From positions 1,772,721-1,836,720 of the forward strand of contig JACDOX010000080.1 of NCBI GenBank assembly GCA_014549065.1: DNA of 64,000 nt. The letters run 5' to 3'. The position numbers and the translations under genes are program-made. Positions 27,401-39,400 of the stretch are shown piece by piece. Numbering within the stretch: position 1 is the stretch's first letter; each line of letters opens with the position of its first letter. Below the pieces are notes generated by a model. That model was not told the origin of the DNA. It did not search any database and saw only the letters and a program-made list of their open reading frames with translations. Source of the DNA: Cardinalis cardinalis. Lineage: Eukaryota; Chordata; Aves; Passeriformes; Cardinalidae.

Positions 27401-30400
27401 CATTTTAGAAATTAGAAATAGTAGTGTCATTAAGTTTGGAAAAGACTTCAAAGCCAGGTGCATCCTGTTTCTCCAGGAGAATGCTGTGGGGGACAGGGCC
27501 AAAGGCTTTACTGAGGTCCAGGTAGGCTCCATCCAGAAGTGTCAGCNTCTGAGCTTATCCTGCATGTGTTGGAAATACTTCTGTTCATGATCCAAGTAAT
27601 CTTTGTTTCAGCACTGTACTAAAACCCATGAATTCTGGCAAGGTCTTTTGGCTGAAATTTGGATATCTGAGCTGTGAAACTCAGTTTCAAGTTAAGATCA
27701 GGTACAAATGCCACATGTGAAATTATCTAAATGGCTTAATTTCTCAGTGCTGTCAACTTACGTGTCAGGAGGACATACTTTCCTTTCTTCTGCTTTTTTC
27801 CTAGCCTAGNTCAAAAGTTTTGGAAGCTGACAGAGTTTGATTCTTATGGTCTGAATGCAGATGCATGAGAAGGCACAAAACCACTGTTGTCTTGCTCCTG
27901 ACCTTACAATCTCTGTAGCTGACAAGGAATCCAAGGTGTCTGACTGTGATTGTAAAATGCCTGTGAGGCATCCTCTTGTTTCATAGCTGAATGGGCCTGC
28001 AGGAGCTCTTCATTAGTAATTGCATTGTAACTGTCTTAAATGTCACAGGATAAGAAATTGAGCATTTGTGTCCTTCCCTGTTGCTTGTAACCTCTTCTCA
28101 GTCCCCANCTCTCCCACTCAAGAGTTGTCTGCAAAAGCCTGCTTTTAAGGGAGATGGGAAATGGCATGAGTGCTGGGACAGGAGCAGCAACAGTGTGTGT
28201 TGGTGACCACACATGCAGGGGAGCAATAGTAGATTACAAGAGAATTGGTACTGTAATAGTTATAGTCTGGGACAATTATTTATGTCAAAGGAGAAGACAG
28301 AAATTCCTATGNTGTGCTGTTATGACTTTTGTAAGCTTTTGCATCAACAGAAATGTACAAAATCCACAGTATCACTGGAATTTCTAAATGCAAAAGTGAC
28401 TGTGTTTGTTCCCATAATCAGCACTCATAAAAAAATATTTTCTCCTGAACTTTGACAAAATTTGTCCCTAGAGAGGATTCAAGGAAACAAGCACAGGAAC
28501 ATTAATACCATGTTTCTTCAGAAAGTCTGAACCAGACAAAATGCATGTGTTGCAAAATATGATGCAGCTAACAAGAAAAACATGAAAATCATGATGTTTT
28601 ACATGAGCAGCTCTCAGTACTACAAAACAAACTCTTCTAGTAGAATGTTTAAGGCAAGTTTGGGAATTTTGTAGTGGGAATTTCTCCTGGGTTTGCAGGT
28701 AATGATAAAAGCAGGAGAAATATGAATGAATTAAAGCATGTGACAAATGGCCACAGTCTCAATTCCATTTGTGAATGATTATTCCCAAAGGGATAAGTAC
28801 TCTTGTCCCATCTGTTGCTGCCTCCCTCCTGGGAAGGGTTTAGGATATATTATGGAAATGAAAGACTAAAAGAAGTATGTCAGGCTGCCTGGCATTTGTT
28901 TGAACTCTGAAATGAGAGGCTGCCTCTGCCATAGGGTGGGAGCCTTTGAGAGCAATTGAGCACCAAGTGACAGCATTAATTTTTAATTCTACACCTTTGT
29001 ATTTTNAAGACAGACTCCATTCAGATGTCTGTGTTGATGAAGCACTAAGTACAGCATCTAATGAGGTGCTGAATACAATTGCTGTGTATGCTGCATAATT
29101 TAAATACAAACTGTACTTGGATTCCTAATTTACCAAGCCAGTGAATGATATAATAATATTGAAAACAACAGCTCAGTGCTTATACAGTGTAGTCATGGGA
29201 AGATGCACTTAATGAGTTTGTTTGTGATTCTTATTAAGAGATCCTATCTGATAAAATCACAGTAGCTAAAGGTTATGGTTACCTGAAAGATGAATCTTTT
29301 CCTTCCAAGTTTGGATATAATGTCCTCAATAAGGAAGTATCTGATACTAAATGTGTATTCTGGGACTGGAGATCTGCCAATTCCTAGGAGATAAGGCAGG
29401 AATTTTGCACTTGGAGTACATTAGGAGCCACAGTGAGGAAAGTTTTACTAGCAAATTGCAAGAACATGCCTTTTAACCTTAATGCAGCCACTGTATTATT
29501 TGGTACAGTGGGAAATTCTTTGTCCTTGAGGTGCAGTGAGAAACTTGCACTTACTCTAGTTATATTTACAGCCAATTTATCAAGTGAATGCATAAATATG
29601 AGTAAACATTTTTTTTAAATTTGAAAATTGGTTGCTGGAGGCCAGTTTTGCATTTCCAAAGAGTTATCATTCGAGTTCTTCTCTAGGGACTATTCTTAAA
29701 GACAAATATTTTAGTGTGTATGTGTTCTTTCAGAACACCCAGTGGTGTGTTGCAGACTTGAATGTCTTAAGCATTACCAAGTGAAGTAGTGGTAACTTGA
29801 ACCTTTTGAGGCAGATCTTACTCATTTAAACATGAACTGTTTTTAGAGGTTTACACTCCTTTTGTCAGTCANTGTTTGGTTTTGCTAAATTTCAGACACA
29901 GTAGGAGGTTACCTTGTTATGNTCTACTGCCTTTGACTGCAGAGTCCTGACAGTCCTCACTCTTGTACCAAGAACAAGCTCAGTAGTGCTCAGCAGTGCT
30001 GCTTGCGGCCTACAGGATTGGGCTTTGTATGGGACTGGCTTATTTGGGAAGCTGTCATGTAAAAGCAGCCTTAAGAGCATTTTTGTTGTCTCCTTGTCCT
30101 CGCAGTGGCCAGTTTGCTATAGTGAAGAAGTGTCGAGAGAAAAGCACAGGGCTGGAATTTGCTGCCAAGTTCATCAAGAAGCGCCAGAGCCGGGCCAGCC
30201 GGCGTGGAGTGAGCCGGGAGGAGATCGAGCGCGAGGTCAGCATTCTGCAGCAGATCCTGCACGCCAACATCGTCAAGCTGCACGACATCTATGAGAACAA
30301 GACAGACGTGGTCCTCATCCTGGAGCTGTGAGTAAGGGCCCTTCCCTGCAGACATGGCTGGGGTGAATAGAAACCAGAGAGCACTGCAGAGGCTGCCGGA

Positions 30401-33400
30401 GCACAGGGGTGCTGATAAATGGAGCTGTTGCATTCTCAGATAAATGGAGCTGTTGCATTCTCAGGCTTCACAAAACTCGGCAGGAGCACTGAGTGGGGTT
30501 GGTGGTAAACAGCTTCCTCAGCTCATCCATGTCCCCTGGGGATACAGGTGCACCTGAACATCAGCTGAGGTCATTTGATACCAGGACAGGGAGTCTTGTC
30601 AACTTGANAATAGTTTACTGAGGGAGGGATTGCCTCATGTCTGCCTAGGGCTGCCCTGACATAAACCTTGGAGGAAGTGCAAGTGGCNGCTGAATGCTCA
30701 TTTTATTTTTCTCCCTGCTTTCATCTCTTTCAATACATGTGAGACCATCAAGCCTTTTCCAAAATTCGCAGCCATTCTCACTACTCCCATATTTTCCTCA
30801 TTTAGATCAGCTAGAGGAGAAAAGGGGAGGAGGGCAAGGGAAGAAGGTTTTTTAATCCCTTGGCATTGACTGTTGACGGTGAATAGCAGCAGGATGGGAA
30901 TGATGAAAAGCTGTTTANTCTTGTGCCACCATATGAGGGGGGAAAACCACTGCTGTTTAGGTCCTGCTGACAAGTGGACCTCCTCACCCCTACATGCAAA
31001 ATGATGCAATTTTTCAGTGTGTATGGGGCAGGAAATACAGAGTCACCATGCTTGAAGTTAGGTAGACCATATATTCCCTAGGACACCAGCCTGGACCTTG
31101 TGTATGGAATCCAGGCAACGAGGCTTTTATCCCTGAGGGAGCTCTCTGGGAGAGCCAGCATTTAGGTCAGGGAGCATTCCTGGAGATTAGTGTGACTGCT
31201 GGAAGATGGCATATGAGTGATGATGAGCACCTGTTAACTTTGAAGTATATGTCTATGGCCAAATGGTGGTCTCTGCAGCCAAGCTCTGGAAGACAGGGAA
31301 GGAGCTTGCTCTTTCTCACTGGTGACTAACTTGAGCTAAAGCAACCTCCTGTTTCATTACCTTCTCCTTTTCCCTGTCCTCATGTGGCCTGACATATTTT
31401 GTGTGTTCTTTTGTCAGGCTGTAACATATTGCAGTTTGTAAAAATCTGCATGCAGCAGAAATTTGACCTGATAAAGGCCTCTGCATTCAGCTGCTGTATA
31501 CAAATTGAGGATGATGATAATTGCTAATAAAGATAATTAAATTCTCTGTGTAAACAGATAATCTCTTCCCCTGACAACCTGCTCTCAGAGTCTCGTATTC
31601 TCTGCTGTTTATCAGAGTAAGTGTAGCAGCACCTGGCCAAGCAAGTATGGTAATCTACAGTGAACTTCAGCTTTAAAAGAATGGCCCCAGTATTGCTGGG
31701 TAATTGAAGAAGGTGCCCTGGTGTTTGAAAGAGGATTTGTCTGAAACGTTGACCCTCTCCCATACTCACAGTGCTGGCAAAACCATCTCCTCTTTTCAGA
31801 GAGGTCAGTTCTGCAGGTGCTGGTTCTCCTGTTCAAGAGGAGTGCCAGGTCCATTGCTGTGAAGTGCAGTTTGGCAGGTACATGGCTTCTCTTTCCTTCT
31901 GCACATTGTCCAGGGACTTGCCCCCAGCTTTCTGTGGGGCTGTTGTTCTCTGTGTCCTGGGCCCTGCCTGGAGCCTGCTTTGTCCAAGCAGAAGCAGCCT
32001 GGAATCAGGTTGGATGGATAAACCAGTGTCTCCTCTACAGGTTCTCTCCTCCCCAGCGTTCTCTACAACAAAACCTGTCCAGGAAGGCTGATGGTAGTCC
32101 TGAGACCCGTGGTAGGTGTCGCCTAGAAAAGAAAATCAAGAGATGAAGTAACAGTCTCACAGGTTGAATAACTGAGATTAATAGAAAGGAGAAGGTGGCA
32201 GCTAAAGACAGTAGTTGCAACATGTTTCCGGGTCATATGAGCTTATTTTTGTTTGCCAGGCATTTAGTTGTAACAATTAAAGCATCAAGTGACTTCTGCC
32301 CAGGTGAAGGGAGGTAACTTCTGCCAAGGTGAAGAGTCCTGCCTCACATGGATTAGAAAAGTTTCTGACTATGTGAGAGGTGAGAAAGAAAATCCAGTAA
32401 TCAATGGGCAAGTCACTATGCCCAGTGTAAGTCTCTGGAACAACAAGGCACCTTGTCACCAGCAGGAGCAGCAGAGGAAGCTAAGACACAAGCCAAATGT
32501 CTTTGTGGCTTTGGACATGCTGTTCTTGCTTGCAGTGGACTTGTGCTTGCNGGTTGTGCAGCTGTTGACAGTAGCTTCCTCTGAAAGAGGCAGAGTAGGG
32601 AATCACCGTGTTGTCACCACCAGTGTTGTGTGGGAGCCTGGGGTCAGAGGAGCGATTCCCCAAAGACCTCTGGAGCACCAGTTGTGATCTGACTTGTCTG
32701 TGACTCGTAGCACCTGAGGAACTCAAAGCATTTTGACCTGCCAGTGCTTTGACAGGCCAAGAGCTTGTTTTCCAAAATGACTGTAGAGTCTCTCAGGCCC
32801 TTTGCTTGCTCTCTGAGCGCAGGTGGTGGTGCACCAGCACCCAAGAGTAACAACTGTTTTGTGGGTGCCCCCGAAACTGAATCAGAATGAGAATAAAACA
32901 ATACTATTAATGACAGTGTGAACAGGCAACAATAAATGTAAACATAAATATGAATAATAGCTGCAAACAATGCCTAATTCAATATTTAGGTGAACTGCTA
33001 AGAAAAGTAGTTCTTCAGCAGTTCTTGACTCTTACAACTTGTTCATACAAAATAAAAATGTTGAAAAATAGCAGTTGTAGTGGTTAAGTTGACCTTTTGA
33101 GATAGGTGCATGTCTGGGGATTCAGCAAACAGTGTAACTCCACGCCTCTGTGATCCTTGCAGCATCAATGGGAAAACCTGTCCTTAATTTACAGGGAAGA
33201 GAGCTGAAGCCAGAANAAGGTTTGGGCACACCTGGGACCAGAACACAAAACTCGTGGTTGTCTGCATGAGTAGACNTTTTCTAACTGTATTGAGGTTCTT
33301 TGCTGCTTTACTTTTCTTTGCTTGCATTTATGTTATGGATTACAGTGCAGGAGATAACAGGATGTTTTTTGGTGTGTTTTGCAGGGTTTCTGGAGGAGAA

Positions 33401-36400
33401 CTTTTTGACTTCCTGGCGCAGAAGGAGTCTTTGAGTGAAGAGGAAGCAACCAGGTTCATCAAGCAGATTTTGGATGGTGTGAATTACCTTCACTCTAAGA
33501 AAATTGCTCACTTTGATCTAAAGGTAAAGATGTTGCTTTAGTCTTTGGCTGATCTGTAGCTGATAATTTTGATATTTAATATGGGTAAGGTCAGGTGGTT
33601 ACTGAAGATGTTGCAAGAATTGCAAGGTAGAAATCAGAAAGCATAAATAAAGACTNATTAAACTGACAGTGACTATCAAATGACCTATTATATATTCACT
33701 AAATTACTCTCCTGGGTTTTAAAGGACTGGGTGTGGAATTTAGCAGGTGTTAAATTAGAGATGTATTTTTAAGCAGTGATCTGATCAGATAGAGGATATT
33801 TCATCATTATCTCATCATTTGACAGGGCTCCATTGCCTGCAGTGGAGCTATAATGGTTTATACCACCTAAGGAATAAAACAGTCCTCCATGAGGTAGTGA
33901 CAGTGACTTTTTGTATATGAGTCTGTTCTGTCTGTTCTAAAGAAGCTTACCTTATGTGTCTGTGGTGAACATATATGCCCTAGATCCATGAAAGAAAACC
34001 AGGCTTGTTACCCTGAGGCTAAAACATGGTTGGTCCAATGACTCTGAGAATAAATTATTCATATGCTCTGTTTCCCAGTGCAGCTCTGACTGAGAGAATG
34101 TGTTAGCAGGAGCAACTTCCATGTTAGATTCTGCTGTGGAAAAGCCAGGCAGCTGCCAGCAGGGAATCAGACTCTCTCGCTGCTGCCCTTGAAGTTATGA
34201 TTAAGTTATGACAGATTAATGCATAAAGCTCATCATGGGAGATAAATTGAACCCATAGTTACTCTGAAACCTGTGAATTCGGGCCATGGTAGGGAGTAGC
34301 TAAGGCTGAGAAATTTAGTTGAAGAAAGGACTTTATTAAATATGTTGGATCAGGTAAAAAAGTAAAATCTGTGGTTAAACATGTTAGTTTTGATTTCACA
34401 GTTCAAGCTTCAGCTTTTTCTTACAATGCTGTGAGAATGCCACATGTTCTTTTAATAGCTTGGTATGATCTAGGACCTCTGATCCCAACTGTTTGCATTT
34501 TCTGGACTGTTCAGCTGGTAAATGCTGAATCTTTTCTTGGCTTTGTTGCAGCTGTGANTTTAATCTCATAGAGAAGTTGGTTTCTCCTTCCCTGAATAGG
34601 TTCAGCATTTACCAAAACATCTTCCATTGGCTTACAAAACAGTGTAGAGTCAACTGGGCAAATATTGTGAAGTGTAAATTCCAAGAACAGATCAGTAAAA
34701 TTGCTGTCAGCAAAATATTTTGCTGTGCAGCTGTCACTCAGGGCTGTGCAGTAGCATTTTGTCTGCAAACACCTGCACTGCTTCAGCTGCCTGCTACCTC
34801 AATCAAAACAACTGTAAATGGTTAAGCACAGGGATGTTTTTCTTATTCTATGATGGTGTATATGCAAAGGAAAAAAAGCACTTGAAAGCTCTGTTACTTT
34901 CCAAGATATTAATATTTTAATAACATAGGTCTATCTTTTGTCATTTTTAGCCTGAAAACATTATGCTTCTAGACAAGAATATCCCTATTCCACACATCAA
35001 ACTCATCGACTTTGGCTTGGCTCACAAAATAGAAGATGGAGTTGAATTTAAAAATATATTCGGAACTCCGGAATTTGTAGGTGAGTGACATGTTCCTTTG
35101 TCTTACTTTGCAAATTTCAGAGGAAGTTGAGACATCTTGTCAAAGTTAAAAATTGAGGGATAGAAGTAGTTTTGGACTTATTTCTGTCAAGGCCACTTAA
35201 ATCTAGAGGTTTACATTATTTTTCTGGAATAAGAAAAGGTGCTTTCTGTAAACCAGAAGTATTACTCCTGTGAGATTAGGCTGCTGCCAAATAAATATTT
35301 AGAGATGTAAATTCAGGATTGAGATTGTGAAGCTCTGCATATACAAATTATAATTTTTACTTGTTGCCTGGGATAAGTAGATCTCTGCATTGTGGTACAT
35401 GAGTACACAATTACATGGGTATCTGTCATTGCTTTGTAAATAAAACCACCTCACGCTGTACACCTGCTGAGNACCCTCATGTCCCCTTACATTTTTCCAT
35501 GTAGTTCTCTTTTTGCTCCTCACTGCTCATAATTCTGATCTGACTTGCCTGGATTTTAAGTTATTCCTGCTTCTTTCTACTAGTTTCTATTTTGAGGTTT
35601 GTTTGGGGGCAGNGTAGAGAATTGTAATTAATATTCCAGTTAAACACAGCTGTTACAGATAATTTTTTTCAACTTATTTCACCCTTGATCTTTTCTCTTG
35701 CATGCAGTCTTATATGGGGATGTTTTCCAATGAGGAAATGTTTCTTATAAAGATAATAGAGTTTGACAGGGATAGCAGTGTAGTCTGGCAAGTTATTTCA
35801 ATCTCTTGCTCAAGGGNTCTTTCTGACTGGCATTTACGAAGTTGCTATAATGGCACCAGTTAAAAAACAAAACAAAAGCTCATGCTTAGAGGCAGCAGCA
35901 TTCTTGGGAGGTGAAATAATTTGTTATTTGTTGTAATTTGCAGTATAATTACTATATAATGTCTGTTTTACCCTTATTCTTGAGTTGCATTGTGCTCCAA
36001 GTTACGCTACGTAATCTCTTCTGAACAGTTGTATTTGGGCTGTAAAATTATTAACAATGTATTCCCTAACTAACTTTTCCCTCTTCCCCTTCTCTCTCGG
36101 TAATTCTTGGCCTGCTACTCCAGCCTGGTAAAAATTTGTTACCTAAGTTGCTGCTGTTTGATTAAATGTTTCTTACAGCTCCAGAAATCGTAAACTATGA
36201 ACCACTTGGGCTAGCTGCTGACATGTGGTAAGTTTTATAATATGTTTGTTCTTTCTTTTCCTGGTTACTGTACAATTACTTTTTCCTATTTTGCTCTTAA
36301 TAGAATCCATTGTGCCACAACAAATTNAAAAAAACCCAAGCAAACAAAAACTTAAATACAGTTAATGAGTCTTTGTTCTGTCATTGTATTTTTATACATT

Positions 36401-39400
36401 ATTTTAAGTTAAAAAATAAACATTTAATTTCTGGAAAATTACATTGAAAAACTGGAGTGATGGCAGTTCCAGAGTTAACTGTTTGCCACTGTGCACGTAG
36501 AGGAGCACTCTGAGAAGGAAACATATTCCTGCAGAGCTTGTGACAGCTTTATTTGTAAGAGCCCTTCATGCAGAGGAGACCCGTGTACTAACGTAACGGG
36601 AAGGCAGGCAAAAGAGGTCACCCCAAATCAAACATCCTGTTTCTGCTCCTCTGTGTTTCATGTGTGCACTGTAGTAAGTACCCAGTGAGTAGAAATACAC
36701 AGAGACTTCCAATATCCACATTACTTGATGTTATATGAAAAATTATTTTTTTCCTCAAAACCTTGTTCTGTAAGAGATGTTAGCAGTTATCTAAAGTCAC
36801 AATGGCTCTCCTACCTCTATTGCAGCTACTATTGACTGTTGTGTTTTCTGCATATTAGGAAGAATACTGGTCATGTAAAACCCCTGCAATTAATGTCCTT
36901 TGTTTTTTAGGAGCATAGGAGTCATCACCTACATACTGTGAGTACAACAATTCACTCCTGCAGAAATGTTCCTAAAGCTCTGTGGCACTAGTACAGAACA
37001 GTTCTTCCCTTCAGCCCTTTAGGGACCTGCACAAGTGTAGTGAGCAGGGGTTTGTCTAAAAGACAGGGGTTATCCCACAGCCTTTTCAATTTAAAATAAG
37101 GAGTAAAAGATGAGGGGCATTCTGAGCAGAAGAAAAACAAATGTCCCCGGCATCACTAGGCATTTCTGCATTTTATGGGATCTCTTCAGTTCCAAATGGT
37201 GGAGGATGGAAAAGCCAAGAGGATTAATAGCTCCTGGAATGACTGTGAGTTGCCAGCGTGAGAGCATAGAAACAGAAAGTGTAACAGTCCCTTTTACAAG
37301 TTTGATTATTTCAGGTGGAAACAGTGAAGTTTTTATTTGCTTGTAAAGGTAGCAGTCTAGATTATTATGCATAAGTAAGGTCACCCATTTCAAAAAGGTG
37401 AATTTAAGCTGAAAGAGGAGCAGAGGAGTTGACCCTGGAAACTGATAATTCAACTTACAGGAGAAAAAAAAAAAGGATTTGTTAAAGCTAGTATAGCAAA
37501 GTTTGGTTGGAGAGATCATCNTAGTCAGTAGGCATAAAGGAAAAATAGATCACAGAATAATTTTTAGATACAGATTCTTTTTAGAAGAAAAGTGTGTCAA
37601 CTGGTGGTGAATAAATAAAAGNAGGGAATTACGACGTGCTCAAGCTCTCAAAGAAATGAGTTTCTGTGGGCATCTGAGGACAGGTAGTTGAGAATTTTAA
37701 GATGGAGCTTGACAACTTGGGAAACTACTNGTGTGACAATGAATGCATGCAACAGAGGAACAGCACTCCTTGCTTTTCCTCTCCTTTGAGATGAGAATTG
37801 CAGGAGTGATCCTTGATCCTAATACTTCCATCGAAATCCTGTGACTCCTGGGGAGCAGCGAGCTGACACTGCTTGCTGGGAATGTTGCACCCATGGCTTT
37901 GGCTGTTCCTTGTGATACTCAGAGAAATAACTTGCTGCCAGACTTGAAGAAGGTGGACTCCTGTATTAGATGGATTTGCACTACACATTTCAGGTGTCGG
38001 GACAAGTACAGAGGCTTGAAGGGGAAGGATTTTCTTTTCAGTGTGGAAAATAAATCTTGGCCTATGCATAAGGGTTAGACCCCAAAAGCTGTAGAAGAGA
38101 GGTAGGGTCTGAGGAATCAGATTCAGTGCAACAAATTCCCTTCTTTTCTGCAGTGCAAAGAGAAGTTTGGGGTATTGGTTGAGCCCAAGCTCAGGTAAAG
38201 GGATTTAAAATACTGTCCAGACCCTTGCTTTTTATCAGCACTCTGATCTGCACTGAGGCACCTGTACTTGCCAGGACATTAAACTTTGTGAATTTGTAAA
38301 ATGGGCATTCCTAGTTGATGAGAGGAAAACTTAGGAGTTGAGGTCAAGCAGCAGGTGGGAATACTTAGCATGTGATTAGTGATGCACAGAGCCAGCTGCT
38401 CCTCAGATCTTCCTGTTACACTGAGGGGTCTGTGCTGGAACAGAGTAAGGGAGCTGTTCCTGTACTGCATCCAGTACAGGAGAGCTGTTTTACCTGCTTG
38501 GCTACTAATGATTGTTGTGGTCATTAAGGTAGAAAAATGTCTCCACACAAATGATCAGGAAAAAAGAGCACACTTTTTACAATGGGAGGGATCAGCTTGC
38601 ATGATAGGCTATGNATGAGAAATTTGCATGCCTTCAACTCATATTGCCTCCTAATTTTAAAGCCTTTGCTCAGAAGTGTTCTGAATAATTGGGGTGTGTC
38701 TATGATACCACCTACTTAAGCAAACGTGGCAGCAATCAAATGAATGGATGCCATCATCAGGTGTAGAGTTCAAAATGCACCCAAGTCCTCAATTCAGTAA
38801 CTCTGCGATGATTCAGTGGGTTATAAGGCCAAAGCCTTTATTGCTGAGGTCTGCTGGTACATATTTACAGGCACTGAGTCAGGATATGACAAAAGCCGGT
38901 TGCATTGGATATTAGGATTTGAGAATCCTCCCATTTCACAGATTTCAAAACTGAGCCGCAAAGAGAAAAAAAGAAAAAATCAGAGAATAGTGGACTGTTG
39001 ATTTTGGCTTCCAACAAAGAGCCAGAAGGTGGAATTACAGCTGCTTCATGGCATAATTTGGGGAAGGGCAAGAGAAGCCAAGGGCCTAGGGTTTCCAAGT
39101 TGCAGTTTTGGAGCAAAGCTCATGGTCTGTGGAGAGGTGCCTACTTGTAGCCAGCAGAAANGGAACCAAGGCTTAAGAGAAAGTATGTAAAACCCCTTAA
39201 GAATTGAGGCTGACTGTGGTTTATGAGATGAAATTTACTGCATCAAAGACAACTGGAAGACCTCACTCATGCTCTCCTGCCTGTTTCAGATGCTTTGGTG
39301 GTGTTGTGTGATTGTAGAGGGGGGAGGAAGCAGTTTATGCACTTGAGTGTTTATTCTGTGGAGAAGATCGCATATGGTAGCTGGGGATTGGGCTGAAAGG

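Larger units (their letters stand above)
18403..30105 (+). other. DAPK2: DAPK2 intron 2
   Basis: Intron of 11.7 kb, the largest inside the coding region. It contains a 21-bp tandem duplication (20543-20584) and a CR1-like fragment on the minus strand (about 27450-27560). The rest shows no supported gene; ORFs such as 21432-21968 lack splice context or family motifs. Confidence 0.75.
30328..33384 (+). other. DAPK2: DAPK2 intron 3
   Basis: Intron of about 3.1 kb. It contains an exact 25-bp tandem duplication (30414-30463) and an imperfect one of the same spacing (32292-32334). No exon is recognised in it. Confidence 0.75.

Noticed and set aside
38925..38970. Possible MIR/L2-type ancient repeat
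   Set aside because: The resemblance is limited to about 40 bp with several mismatches, too short to call without a profile search.
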